NCBI GenBank assembly: GCA_020426505.1
Contig: JAGQPX010000154.1
Location: 1 to 47,779 of the forward strand
Direction: 5' to 3'
Source: Planctomycetaceae bacterium
Lineage (GTDB): Bacteria > Planctomycetota > Planctomycetia > Planctomycetales > Planctomycetaceae
Length of the DNA stretch: 47,779 nucleotides
The notes beneath the pieces are model-generated. The model worked only from the letters and a program-made list of their open reading frames with translations, did no database searches and was not told where the DNA came from. Every line of letters starts with the position of its first letter. Within the stretch, counting starts at the first letter, position 1. This document shows, in pieces, positions 11,064 through 19,947 of the stretch. Made by a program: the position numbers and the translations under genes.

Positions 11064-12881
11064 ATGTCCGAGTTTCGAGTCAAATGTCCTCAGTGCAGCA
11101 AACGGTTGGTGCTGAAGGACCGTGCACTGCTGGGGCGGAAGGGGAAGTGTCCGATGTGCGGACATCGATTCGTCCTCGAAGAGCCGACTGAGGCAACGCC
11201 GAATAGCTCAGTGGACGAGGCAACGAGTGTGACGTCGTCAGAGTCGCAGGCGCCGCCGTCCGCAGATGTCCCACAAATCGACCTTCGTGTCGGAGCTGAC
11301 GAGACTTCAACATATCAACGTGTGACAGGTCGTTCACGGACGCGAGGGCGAAGCTGGCTCGTGATCGGCTCGCTGCTACTGCTCTGTGGACTGGGAGGCG
11401 CAGCCTTTGTCGTCATGCTTCCAACGAATGAGCCGTCTCCTCCCGACATTGCCTCCGAGCCGACATCGCCTTCACAGAGTGAAGCAACTGCGTCGACTCC
11501 TCCTGCTGAGCAAACACCCTTGGTTGAGGAGCAGAGTGATCCCGTTCAACTGTTGATGGTCCCCTCCGGGGCGAGATTCATCGTCAATTTCAGACCGGCC
11601 AAGTTGTGGAGTGACGATGCACAATCGGTCGAGTTGCGAGGGAGTCTCACTGAGAACTTTGTTTCGTCGGTCGAGGAATTCCTCCAGCGAGTCACGCATC
11701 GCCGACCGGAGCAGATTGAGGAGGTGCTGTTCGCCTGGATTCTCGGCTCCCGGGGAACAACTCCGCAGTTGGCGACAGTCGTCCATCTCGCTCAGGAGGA
11801 ACGGTTGTCTGATCTCATCGAAGAGTTCGGAGCGGAGCCGTTCGATGAATTGGCGGCGTCGAAAGTCTATCTGCTGGATGAACAGTCGGTGCTCATTCAC
11901 GATCAACGCACGCTGGCATTCGCGCCGCGTGAGATGGCTGACGAACTGGCGGATTGGATTAATGTCCCGAATCCCAACACCGGCGACGGCATCCTCGACC
12001 TGCTCCAGCAGACGAGTCGTCAGGACCTGCTCACGGTCGTCTGCGAGCCCGCCGATCTCTCACGGCATCTCGAACGGCTCTTCCCACAACAGGTACAGAG
12101 CGTCGCGCGGCTGATTCTCGGATGGTTCGCAGATCAGACTGAGGCGTTGGCGTGGAGCGTTCAGGCGGGCAATGAGTTTCGTTCGACGTTGCTGCTTCGC
12201 GGTCCGAGCACGCAGTCGGCGTCTACGCTTGTGGAGCAACTCACTGGCCGCGTCGAGTCCGTTCCGGCCGAGGTGCTGGACGCCGTGCGTCAGATGAATC
12301 CGCAACATACCGGATTCCGCAAACTGATCGGACGTTTCCCGGCAATGCTGGAGGTCACGCGACAATCAACCGTCACATCCCATGACGGCCGGGTCGTACA
12401 ATTGCGAACGATGCTGCCTCCCAAAGCGGGGCCGAATCTCGCATTGGCGACGCTCCTCACTTGGGCCGAATCGTTACGTGCGACGTCTTCACCGCCATTG
12501 TCATCGCGCGGCACGTCCGTCAGCGAAGGTCCAACGACCATCGCGGACAAGCTTGGCATCCCAGTCGATGCGGAATTCAACAGGACACCATTGCAGGAGG
12601 CGATCGACTACATCGCTCGTGAGATCAACGTCACGATCGAGATCGACGGTGACGCCTTGAAGGATGCAGGTTACACGAAAAACATGCCACAGACGTTCAC
12701 GCTCGGCAAAGTGTCCGCAAGTGAGGCACTGGCAGAGATCGTGAGCCGGTATCAGGAAGAAGGGAAGCAGATGGTGCTGGTCGTCGACGAGCAGTCGAGC
12801 AAAGCGGTCCTCAAGACGAGCAAGTTCGCTGTCGCAGCCGGCGAAACTCCGTTTGAACTGACGTTGACCGAGCCCCAATGA
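11064..12881 (+). CDS. Zinc-ribbon, single-helix membrane protein with secretin-N-like C-terminal domain
   Basis: A 605-residue protein I do not recognise as a named family. It starts with a zinc ribbon of the MJ0042 type (C8-C11 and C29-C32), then a disordered linker, one membrane helix (residues about 98-119) and a Pro/Ser/Thr linker. A long domain of unknown function follows. Near the C-terminus, about residues 495-555, the pattern TPLQEAIDYIAREINVTIEI followed by FTLGKVSASEALAEIV resembles the short N-terminal domains of secretins and TonB receptors. The zinc ribbon is expected in the cytoplasm and the rest outside. It follows the VWA pair by 34 bp and may belong to the same operon. No clear ribosome binding site. 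Confidence 0.8.
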   Translation: MSEFRVKCPQCSKRLVLKDRALLGRKGKCPMCGHRFVLEEPTEATPNSSVDEATSVTSSESQAPPSADVPQIDLRVGADETSTYQRVTGRSRTRGRSWLVIGSLLLLCGLGGAAFVVMLPTNEPSPPDIASEPTSPSQSEATASTPPAEQTPLVEEQSDPVQLLMVPSGARFIVNFRPAKLWSDDAQSVELRGSLTENFVSSVEEFLQRVTHRRPEQIEEVLFAWILGSRGTTPQLATVVHLAQEERLSDLIEEFGAEPFDELAASKVYLLDEQSVLIHDQRTLAFAPREMADELADWINVPNPNTGDGILDLLQQTSRQDLLTVVCEPADLSRHLERLFPQQVQSVARLILGWFADQTEALAWSVQAGNEFRSTLLLRGPSTQSASTLVEQLTGRVESVPAEVLDAVRQMNPQHTGFRKLIGRFPAMLEVTRQSTVTSHDGRVVQLRTMLPPKAGPNLALATLLTWAESLRATSSPPLSSRGTSVSEGPTTIADKLGIPVDAEFNRTPLQEAIDYIAREINVTIEIDGDALKDAGYTKNMPQTFTLGKVSASEALAEIVSRYQEEGKQMVLVVDEQSSKAVLKTSKFAVAAGETPFELTLTEPQ

Positions 12882-12943
12882 AGTGCCGCACTCATCACCG
12901 GTCACGCGATAGCGATGCGAATCGTCATGGTAAACATGCCTGA

Positions 12944-13141
12944 CTATGCAGCCCGTCGCATGTGAGTGACTGGCGGCTCAATGTCTTTCCCGGCTGTCTG
13001 CCAGATGGGAGACACAAACGTCAATCCACAGTAGTGACATCGCATTCGGCTGCAGAGCACGACCCTGAGCCACGGTTTGTCCGTGCTTCGACTGCGATAG
13101 ACCTTGTCAGACCAACACTCGGGGCACCGCATTCCGTCCAT
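12944..13141 (-). CDS. Small zinc-ribbon protein
   Basis: A 65-residue basic protein with two metal-binding pairs: CPEC at the N-terminus (C6, C9) and CHYC near the middle (C35, C38), about 26 residues apart, with an extra Cys at position 30. This is a typical zinc-ribbon arrangement. The frame is backed by a strong GGAGGAG nine bases before the ATG. It lies alone between a plus-strand gene and FabI, reading toward the former. Function unknown; it could bind nucleic acid or a protein partner. Confidence 0.65.
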   Translation of the reverse strand: MDGMRCPECWSDKVYRSRSTDKPWLRVVLCSRMRCHYCGLTFVSPIWQTAGKDIEPPVTHMRRAA

Positions 13142-13150
13142 CCCTGATGA

Positions 13151-13157
13151 CTCCTCC
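13151..13157 (-). promoter_or_regulatory. Ribosome binding site of the small zinc-ribbon gene
   Basis: GGAGGAG on the minus strand with a 9-base spacer to the ATG at 13141. It is the main reason to accept the 65-codon frame as real. A small perfect hairpin (stems 13161-13166 and 13171-13176, loop TCCT) lies just upstream and could affect access to the site. Confidence 0.6.
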
Positions 13158-13422
13158 AGGCGGGTATCCTTACCCGACGTCAGATAAATCGTTTCTGTCG
13201 TCGTGGTCTATTGCAAACACCGACAACGAAGGTCATATCGACGAATACTGACGTGAATCTCAACGGGGAAACAGCGACGCGGCACCTGTCTCACGCGGCG
13301 ACGCTCCTCGACCCCGCCTCATGTCGATTGGGCAAACTCTGTGGTCTCGAACCGGCAAATGTCAGCACGAAACCTGCGAATGCAAGGGATGACACGTCTT
13401 CTTCATAGAGGAGTCGATCCAT

Positions 13423-14247
13423 CTACGATTTCGGCGAATCCTGCTGGACGTCGCCGCGAGCGATGAGCCGCTTGTCGAAGTAGTTGACCGACATGCCAGC
13501 GTCGACGACGAGGCTGCCGGCATTGATTCCCGACGAACGAGGGCTGAGCAGGAAGGCAGCCGCATTGGCCACTTCCTCGGTCTGGACCGCTTCCCTGCGA
13601 AGGGTCGCCGCCTCTGCATACAGGTAACTATCGACGTACCCCGGAATGCCGGCCGATGCAGATGTCTTCAACAATCCCGGACAGACCGCATTGAATCGAA
13701 TTCTCGAAAACTCTGAGAAGGACTTCGCCAGGAAGCAGATAGACGAATCGAGAGCCGCTTTGACGGGAGCCATGTAGCCGTAGTTCTCGGCCGCCATTCG
13801 AGTCGTCGAGATGGAAATGGTTACAACGCTTCCCTGTTCCTTGTCGAGGAGTTCTCGAAAGGCGTTCGACATCGCGACCAGCGAGTAACAAGAGATGTCG
13901 ACCGCCTGCAGGAAGGCCTTTCGAGGTGTCTCGTGAAACGGCAGCCAACCAGCTGAGAAGTCAGCGAAGGCAATCGAATGCAGCAGCCCTGTCAGTCGTC
14001 CCCGGTCTCGGGAAACGTCGTCCCGTAATCGATCAACCTGGGCCTGATCCTCGACGTCGCAAACGTACACCGGAGCGTCGCCAACGAGCTTCTGGACCGA
14101 TTCCCGGCGTTGTTCACTTCGCACGCTGTAGAGCACATCCGCACCCGACTCCTGCAACACGCGTCCTACGTGGAAGGCGACACTCTTGCGGTTTGCGACC
14201 CCGGTCACCAACACGGGTTCACCCTGTAATTGAAGAAAATCACTCAT
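13423..14247 (-). CDS. fabI: Enoyl-ACP reductase-like SDR protein (FabI family, divergent)
   Basis: Short-chain dehydrogenase of the FabI type, expected to reduce the enoyl-ACP double bond in fatty acid elongation using NAD(P)H. The 274-residue length fits. The FabI-style nucleotide motif is GVANRKSVAFHVG (residues 16-28), DV follows at 64-65, and the catalytic Tyr156-x6-Lys163 is present (YGYMAPVK). The C-terminal cofactor loop is recognisable by the VCPGLLKTSAS and VVDAGMSVNYF segments. Aligned by eye with E. coli FabI, the second conserved Tyr (Y146) is replaced by Ile (TISIS instead of TLSY). It may therefore be a FabI paralogue or a related enoyl reductase. Monocistronic. Confidence 0.8.
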   Translation of the reverse strand: MSDFLQLQGEPVLVTGVANRKSVAFHVGRVLQESGADVLYSVRSEQRRESVQKLVGDAPVYVCDVEDQAQVDRLRDDVSRDRGRLTGLLHSIAFADFSAGWLPFHETPRKAFLQAVDISCYSLVAMSNAFRELLDKEQGSVVTISISTTRMAAENYGYMAPVKAALDSSICFLAKSFSEFSRIRFNAVCPGLLKTSASAGIPGYVDSYLYAEAATLRREAVQTEEVANAAAFLLSPRSSGINAGSLVVDAGMSVNYFDKRLIARGDVQQDSPKS

Positions 14248-14814
14248 TCACGTTCCGATCGTCAATCCGTCCTGGCGGTCTCTCGTCGCTAATCTGACGG
14301 ATGTCACTACGGCTTGTCCAGCAGTGCCTGCGAGTGCGGACAAACCTCACACGAAGCCCCAACATCGACGCTCTCCACATCTGTCGCACTCTCGCAAAAC
14401 CGCAAAATGCACGCAATCCACTGGAACCGTGATCATACGAAGCCCGGATGAGATCATAAGTGTTGTTGTCTGTCGGTGATGTCCAGTGGAGGTCAGTCGG
14501 CCCAGTCTCGGAATAGCCGAGGGGCACACCTGTCCAATCCATCGGATGAAGAATCGTTCCCACGACGCTTGGAGATTGCAAATCCAATGCGGAATTGATT
14601 TAATGCGAAAATCGGGGACGAGTCGGGCAAGCTTTTTCAGCCTCCCCATTCGGCCCAGGGCAGTATGACCACTCAATCGCTGTCAGTCGACAGGGTTGAG
14701 ACTCGACCTTCCCCGTCTCCCGAGATGCCGATGGATCGTCACTCTCGTTGACCAATTCCATGTTGAAGATCGACCGCATGATCGCGGCCACATTCTGGAG
14801 GATTTTTCCAAGCG
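14248..14814. other. Intergenic region between fabI and zinc-ribbon gene
   Basis: A 567-base stretch between divergent genes. It should hold both promoters. Two open frames on the minus strand (14240-14587 and 14347-14676) lack a ribosome binding site and any recognisable motif, so I did not call them. No tRNA, repeat or clear terminator seen. Confidence 0.5.
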
Positions 14815-15153
14815 ATGTTTCGTTGTCAGAAGTGTGAGAGAATCGTGCCGGCCGGCACGCGAACGAATAAGGTGGTCGTTGCGACACGGCCACGCATTTA
14901 CGAGCCCCGTGGTCAGGATCCAAGCGAACGTCGCGGCAGAAGCCGGTTTGTTCGAGGCCGACGGGTTCGCAAACGGAAGCCATACGACAAGGGGGGCGCG
15001 GGAACGGAAATCGTGAGAGAACTCTCCGTCTGTCCCGCTTGTGCCGCAGAACTGAATGCGGAAATCGCCGCTGAAGCTGCTGCTCAGTCGGCTCCCGTTC
15101 TGAATGCTGACGTCGAAACCGAAGTCGCGGCCTCCGCCGCCGCCGAGGAGTAG
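14815..15153 (+). CDS. Small zinc-ribbon protein with basic middle and Ala-rich tail
   Basis: A 112-residue protein starting with CQKC (C4, C7) and carrying a second CPAC pair near residue 74, separated by a strongly basic stretch (RGRRVRKRKPYDKGG). This is a zinc-ribbon layout with nucleic-acid-binding character. The tail is rich in Ala and Glu and probably disordered. GGAGGA lies 12 bases before the ATG. It is 80 bp upstream of a cold-shock gene on the same strand, so both may respond to the same conditions or act on RNA. I do not recognise a named family; I recall similar small proteins in planctomycetes. Confidence 0.75.
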   Translation: MFRCQKCERIVPAGTRTNKVVVATRPRIYEPRGQDPSERRGRSRFVRGRRVRKRKPYDKGGAGTEIVRELSVCPACAAELNAEIAAEAAAQSAPVLNADVETEVAASAAAEE

Positions 15154-15233
15154 CCGACGACATTGCGAAATCATTTGAAGGCGGCGATGCGTCTTCGCTC
15201 GACGAGTGTTTCGACTTTTGAGGAGAGAGAGGA

Positions 15234-15431
15234 ATGCCACAAGGCAAGATTAAGAAGTTGACCGACAAGGGCTTTGGTTTCATCGAAACCGAATCTGGAG
15301 ACCTGTTCTTCCACCTGTCAGCCATCCGCGACGGGAGCTTCGAGCAACTGTACGAGGGCCAGACAGTCGAATTCGAATCGGGCCAAGGGCCGAAAGGGCC
15401 GCGAGCCGAATGGTTGAAAGCCGTCGACTGA
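15234..15431 (+). CDS. cspA: Cold-shock domain protein
   Basis: A single cold-shock (OB-fold) domain of 65 residues that binds single-stranded RNA/DNA and melts RNA secondary structure. It has the RNP1 motif KGFGFIE and an RNP2-like LFFHLSAI, where most relatives have VFVHFSAI. It also has the usual GKIKKL start and a VEFESGQGPKGPRAEWLKAV end. A strong purine-rich ribosome binding site (AGGAGAGAGAGGA) lies directly before the ATG. A hairpin terminator follows 32 bp after the stop. Confidence 0.93.
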   Translation: MPQGKIKKLTDKGFGFIETESGDLFFHLSAIRDGSFEQLYEGQTVEFESGQGPKGPRAEWLKAVD

Positions 15432-15463
15432 ATTTCCGACGGGCCATATCACCAAGCGAACAA

Positions 15464-15491
15464 GCCAGTGGCAATCCTGATTGCCGCTGGC
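15464..15491. terminator. Hairpin between convergent cspA and histidine kinase genes
   Basis: Arms GCCAGTGGCAAT and ATTGCCGCTGGC pair over 12 positions with one G-T wobble around a CCTG loop. It sits between two converging genes, so it may stop transcription from both sides. There is no long T run, only TTGATGTTCTT on the plus side. Confidence 0.6.
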
Positions 15492-15538
15492 CTTGATGTT
15501 CTTACGGGCAGCACCGCGATCTCGCACAACGCTCAAGC

Positions 15539-16327
15539 TTATCCGGCGAGCAGTGCAGGCTCTTCCACGAGCGGGAAACGGAGCGTGAAGCAGGTGCCCA
15601 CTCCCTCCGCGCTCTCAACGCGGATTCGCCCCTTGTGTCCCTCAATCACGTCTTTGCAAAGCGCAAGCCCGAGTCCCGTTCCCCCCTGTCCATGCGCGTC
15701 AGCTGACTTGGTGGTGAAGAACGGATCGAAGATGTGAGCGAGTTTTTCCGCCGGGATGCCGCTTCCCGTGTCGCGGACTGCAATCTCCCCCATCCCATCC
15801 TCGGCGTTGCTCCGCACGATGATGGTCATCGTGCCCCCCTTGTCCATCGCCTGACGGGCATTGATAATCAGATTCATCAGCACCTGTTGAACCTGCCCCG
15901 AATTGATCTCGGCGTACGGCTCGTCCTGGAAGCGGGTTTCCAACGTGATGCGATGCTTCTGCAGGTCCTTTTCGACGAGCGTGATCACATCCTGAACGAC
16001 CTGAACCAGGCTTAATGGGTCGCGGCGGTCCCCCTTCGCACGGGCATAGGCCAACATGCCGGTTGTGATCTTCGAAGCCCGCTGACCAGCGTCGAGAATC
16101 TTGTTGAAGGCCTTCTCACGAGTGTCGTTATCACGATGACGCAGGCCCATCTTGGAGTAATTGATGATCGTCATCAGGATGTTGTTGAACTCGTGCGTGA
16201 TGGACGAGGCCAGCACGCCGATCGAGCCGAGTTTCTGAGCCTGCATCAGTTGAGCGTGCATTGAGTTGAGTTTCTCACGCAGTTCTGCGTTCTCACGTTT
16301 CAGCGTCTCGATCTCGCTCGGCAACAT
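15539..16327 (-). CDS. Cytosolic sensor histidine kinase without sensor domain
   Basis: A 262-residue histidine kinase core. Residues 1-35 form a likely coiled coil. The phospho-accepting His is H45 in THEFNNIL, an NtrB/ZraS-like H box. The ATPase domain has an N box (NLIINARQAM, about residue 152), G1 (DTGSGIP), an F box (FDPFFTTK) and G2 (GGTGLGLAL). There is no membrane helix, PAS or GAF domain, so it must take its signal through another protein or the coiled coil. No response regulator is next to it. With rpoN in this genome, a link to an NtrC-type regulator is possible, but that is inference from the H box type only. Confidence 0.9.
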   Translation of the reverse strand: MLPSEIETLKRENAELREKLNSMHAQLMQAQKLGSIGVLASSITHEFNNILMTIINYSKMGLRHRDNDTREKAFNKILDAGQRASKITTGMLAYARAKGDRRDPLSLVQVVQDVITLVEKDLQKHRITLETRFQDEPYAEINSGQVQQVLMNLIINARQAMDKGGTMTIIVRSNAEDGMGEIAVRDTGSGIPAEKLAHIFDPFFTTKSADAHGQGGTGLGLALCKDVIEGHKGRIRVESAEGVGTCFTLRFPLVEEPALLAG

Positions 16328-16614
16328 GGATGACTTTTCCCGAAATTGCAGCAGTTATGGCCCTGGTTTGAATGCATTCCCGTGTTTGTGGGACGCAGAT
16401 CTGGCTGTCCTGTCTATCGTCGCATCGAGGCGACTCGCGACAGTCGAGAAGTCGGTTGATTCACGTGTGAACGCATTCACCTCGTGTGCGCACAGCCTCG
16501 ATCATCGACGCAGGCGACGAAGCGGTGGCGGAGTTTGCGGATCGTATCGGGAACACGGATCGCACGGATAACGATTCGTTGGACACATCGTTCGAAGTGC
16601 CTTGTGGAGTCTCT

Positions 16615-18024
16615 TCAGGCGTGGCTCGCAGACTCGTCGGCCAGCTGAGTCTCGCCTTCGTCATCGCCCTGGATGTACGTCTTCCCGCGATAGAACTGTG
16701 ACCAAACGACAAACAGAATCGCCCCTGCCAGCATGCATCCGGAGAAGAACCAGTAGTAGTCGGCTCCCTGCAGAAAGCTCTCGCCGGCTTCCTTCTTGAG
16801 GCGAATCATCTTGTTGATCTGCGCGACGAACAGGTTGCCGACGGTCACGGACAGAAGTTGCAGCCCCATGATGATCGACTTCATCGACTTCGGCGCCTGT
16901 GTGTACGAGAACTCCAACACGGTGATCGAGACCATCACCTCCGCCGATGTCAGCACCAGATAGGCAAACACCTGCCAGAGGATGTGGGGCGTCTCCCCCG
17001 CGTCGATCCGTGTCTGCAACCATCCGGGAATCGCCGAGGCCACGACCGTGATGAACAGCCCGATGCCGATCTTCCGCAGCGGCGTCACTTCGAAGAACTT
17101 CCCCATGAACGGATACACGAGATACGAAAAGACCGGGATCAACACCATCACCAGGATCGGATTCGCCGCTTGGAGCTGCGACGAGAGGAGTTCAAAGCCG
17201 AACACAGTCCGATTCATCTTCTCTGCCTGCAACACCCACGCGGACGCCGTCTGATCAAACTGCGCCCAGAACATGGCCACGAAGATGTAATACAACGGTG
17301 CGAGCATCAGGATGACCTTCAGGCCCTCACGGCTGAACGTCTGCGAGAAGAACTTGTCCCCCGATGGAGGGATGTGCACGAACGTGTTCCGCCCCATCCA
17401 GAACACGATGGTCGCCAGCACCATAAGTGCTCCGGGGACACCAAAAGCCCAGCCCGGTCCCCAGTTTGCGAGTAGCCACGGCGTCAGCAGCGTTGAGACG
17501 GTAGACCCCAGATTGATCGAGAAGTAAAACCAACCGTACACCTTCTCCAGTAGATGCGAGTTGCCCTTGCCAAACTGATCCCCGACGTGAGCAGAGACGC
17601 ACGGCTTGATGCCGCCGCCGCCGATCGAGATCAGGATGAGTCCGAGCGCCAACAGCGTCTTCGGGTCCATGCCGACAACCGCCGGCACGTCCATCAGTGC
17701 AAGTACGAAGTGGCCGATGCAGTACACGATCGACAGCGAGATGATCATCGGATACTTGCCGGTCAGCCAGTCGGAGAAGAATGCACCGATGATTGGGAAA
17801 AAGTAGACCGCTGCCGTGAAGTAGTGCACCCACTCCTTCGCCGATTCATCGTCCATGGTCGCCGGAGAGCCCGCCATATCCAACAGATGCTTCGTCATGA
17901 AGATCGTGAGGATCGACTTCATCCCATAGAAGCTGAACCGCTCGGCCGCTTCATTCCCGACGATGTAGGGCACACCGGACGGCATGTGGGAGATATCGGG
18001 CGGGGTCGTTTCGTATTTCGCCAT
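16615..18024 (-). CDS. POT/PTR-family peptide:proton symporter
   Basis: Proton-coupled oligopeptide transporter in the inner membrane, importing di- and tripeptides. The start is ATG 18024 rather than the TTG two codons upstream. The product is 469 residues with about 12-14 hydrophobic helices. The family signature E25-A-A-E28-R29-F30 (ExxERF) lies in helix 1, followed by FYGMKSIL. Later segments include GGGGIKPCVSAHVGDQF, the typical second POT motif. It stands alone, divergent from the PQQ-propeller gene. No peptidase is adjacent, so the substrate is inferred from family alone. Confidence 0.9.
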   Translation of the reverse strand: MAKYETTPPDISHMPSGVPYIVGNEAAERFSFYGMKSILTIFMTKHLLDMAGSPATMDDESAKEWVHYFTAAVYFFPIIGAFFSDWLTGKYPMIISLSIVYCIGHFVLALMDVPAVVGMDPKTLLALGLILISIGGGGIKPCVSAHVGDQFGKGNSHLLEKVYGWFYFSINLGSTVSTLLTPWLLANWGPGWAFGVPGALMVLATIVFWMGRNTFVHIPPSGDKFFSQTFSREGLKVILMLAPLYYIFVAMFWAQFDQTASAWVLQAEKMNRTVFGFELLSSQLQAANPILVMVLIPVFSYLVYPFMGKFFEVTPLRKIGIGLFITVVASAIPGWLQTRIDAGETPHILWQVFAYLVLTSAEVMVSITVLEFSYTQAPKSMKSIIMGLQLLSVTVGNLFVAQINKMIRLKKEAGESFLQGADYYWFFSGCMLAGAILFVVWSQFYRGKTYIQGDDEGETQLADESASHA

Positions 18025-18278
18025 GATCAACCTTCAGGCAAGAGGCGGGTCGGGTCCATCTTGGTCGGTACAATACAGGATTCGGTCCGATTGATGATAG
18101 ATCCATCCGTCCGTTGACGCGTACTCGTCGCCACTTCACGACATCAGGCTTCGGTCATTGGCGATCTCGAAACCGTCAGCTGAACTCTCTTGCCGGAAGC
18201 AGGAGCGTCGCAAAACAACAGCGGATTTGCCATCATTCAAACTCAGCAGACTTGAATCGTTTCGACAAGGTCAATGGA

Positions 18279-19559
18279 ATGATGCGGCAACTGTGCAATC
18301 GGATGAGGTGGCGGCTAAGGGGTGTTGCAGCGAGCGTCTTTGTGTGCCTCTCAATATTCCTGGTATATACCGTGAGCCATGCGGGCGACTGGCCTCAGAT
18401 TCTCGGACCGAGCCGGACCGGGATGGCAACGGGAGAAGTGCTGATGTCGTCGTGGCCGAAAGCGGGGCCAGAGTTGCTCTGGTCGAGACCGGTGGGCCAG
18501 TCCAATGCGGGAGTCGCCGTGCAGGGAGACATCGGCGTCGTGTTCCATCGGCTGGACAATCGCGAGGTCATTGAAGCAATCCGCGTCGACAGCGGTGAAC
18601 CTCTGTGGAATGTCAGCTATCCCACGTCATTCGTCCCCTCCGTGGGATCAGAAGACGGGCCGCTGTGCGTCCCCACGATCGACGGTCAGCAAGTAGTGAC
18701 CTTTGGTGCTCAGGGGATTCTCACCTGCTGCAATCTCGTCACCGGTGAGCAACAATGGCAACGCGACACGCACAAGGACTTCGAGGCACTCCCGGGTTAC
18801 TTCGGTGTGGGCAGCAGTCCACTCGTGCTTGCCGATCGGGTCGTCGTCAATGTGGGCGGACACAAGACCGAGGCGGGGATCGTTGCCTTCAGTCGTGAGT
18901 CGGGGGAAACGCTTTGGCACGGCACCGATGAACGTGCGAGTTACGCAGCACCCATCCTGACGATGATCGCGGGTCGACCGACGGTCATCTGCATCGCCCG
19001 AACTCGCTGCCTCGGACTGTCCCCGGAGGATGGCGAGATTCATTTTGACCTGCCGTTTGGACGCATGGGGCCGACGGTAAGTGCGGCACTCCCTGTTGTG
19101 CTTGATGATCAATTGTTCCTCACTGCGAGTTATTCGATCGGCGCAGTCTCGGCGCGGCTTTCTGCGGACGGAGCCGAGGAACTCTGGCGGCGACGCGACT
19201 CACTCGCCAGTCAGTACACGACGCCCATTCTGCACAATGGCGTGTTGTACGCGATCGACGGGCGTCAGGACGGACCACCGGCTGATCTGGTCTGCCTTGA
19301 TCCCAAGACGGGAGATCGTATCTGGGGCGAGACTTCGTTTGGATATGCAACACTGATCGGCGCCGGCGGCCGATTGATTGCTGTGAAGACCGACGGCGAA
19401 CTCGTGCTGATGAATGCTGACCCTGAGAAATTCGATCCGCTCAGCCGTCACCGTGTGACCAGCAAGATTCTGCGAGCCCTCCCTGCTCTGGCCAGTGGTC
19501 GCCTCTACGTGCGTGATACGGACACTCTGTACTGCCTCAAGGTTGGCGGTGTGGAATGA
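18279..19559 (+). CDS. Secreted PQQ-binding-like beta-propeller protein
   Basis: A 426-residue secreted protein. The frame stays open upstream to 18114, but I choose ATG 18279 because AAGG lies 8 bases upstream and a signal peptide follows (basic WRLRG, hydrophobic core VAASVFVCLSIFLVYTV, cleavage near SHAG). The mature part begins GDWPQILGPSRTG, the planctomycete PQQ-propeller opening. It continues with repeated blades ending in aspartate/tryptophan motifs (EPLWNVSYP, EQQWQRDT, ETLWHGTD, EELWRRRD, DRIWGETSF). It probably sits in the periplasm; the repeats do not prove PQQ binding. A shorter cousin lies at 44247-45524. The small membrane protein gene starts 30 bp later and may be cotranscribed. 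Confidence 0.85.
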   Translation: MMRQLCNRMRWRLRGVAASVFVCLSIFLVYTVSHAGDWPQILGPSRTGMATGEVLMSSWPKAGPELLWSRPVGQSNAGVAVQGDIGVVFHRLDNREVIEAIRVDSGEPLWNVSYPTSFVPSVGSEDGPLCVPTIDGQQVVTFGAQGILTCCNLVTGEQQWQRDTHKDFEALPGYFGVGSSPLVLADRVVVNVGGHKTEAGIVAFSRESGETLWHGTDERASYAAPILTMIAGRPTVICIARTRCLGLSPEDGEIHFDLPFGRMGPTVSAALPVVLDDQLFLTASYSIGAVSARLSADGAEELWRRRDSLASQYTTPILHNGVLYAIDGRQDGPPADLVCLDPKTGDRIWGETSFGYATLIGAGGRLIAVKTDGELVLMNADPEKFDPLSRHRVTSKILRALPALASGRLYVRDTDTLYCLKVGGVE

Positions 19560-19589
19560 CCTGTCAGACCTTGGTAGGATGGGAACATC

Positions 19590-19886
19590 ATGTCCGACGC
19601 AACTGATAAACGTGCCGACGCCCCAGATGATCCGGTGTATCTGAACGCGAGACGTGAGGCGCTCGTGATTCTCTGCCTCTGGGCAGCCGCGATGATGTGG
19701 GCCGTGCCGTATTGCTACTTCTTCGGCTATCACCCGGTCGGCGATCCGGCTGAGCTGAAGACAATTCTCGGCATTCCCAGTTGGGTCTTCTGGGGCGTTG
19801 TCGTTCCCTGGGGAACCTGTTGTCTCGCCTCAGTGGCACTCGCGCTCTGGTTCATCAAGGACGAGGACCTGGAAGCCCGTTCGTGA
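19590..19886 (+). CDS. Two-helix membrane protein, possibly DUF997 (YhdT)-like
   Basis: A 98-residue protein with two hydrophobic helices (about residues 28-50 and 66-88). The pattern of an Ala/Glu-Ala entry to helix 1, a GIPSW loop and a helix 2 ending FIKDEDLE resembles DUF997 proteins, which normally accompany a sodium/pantothenate symporter. No symporter gene is adjacent here. AGGATGGGA lies before the ATG. It follows the PQQ-propeller gene by 30 bp. The family link is by eye and uncertain. Confidence 0.6.
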   Translation: MSDATDKRADAPDDPVYLNARREALVILCLWAAAMMWAVPYCYFFGYHPVGDPAELKTILGIPSWVFWGVVVPWGTCCLASVALALWFIKDEDLEARS

Positions 19887-19947
19887 TGCGGACGTGTGCT
19901 TCGTTGAGCACCGTCGCCGCGTGTCGCTCGTAAACACCCTGCGAAGT

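Noticed and set aside
14240..14587. Minus-strand frame of 115 codons upstream of fabI
   Set aside because: Looks somewhat protein-like at its start, but has no ribosome binding site and overlaps the fabI start; not enough to call.
14600..15325. 241-codon minus-strand open frame
   Set aside because: Antisense to two supported genes (zinc-ribbon and cold-shock); composition is Arg/Pro/Ser-rich noise.
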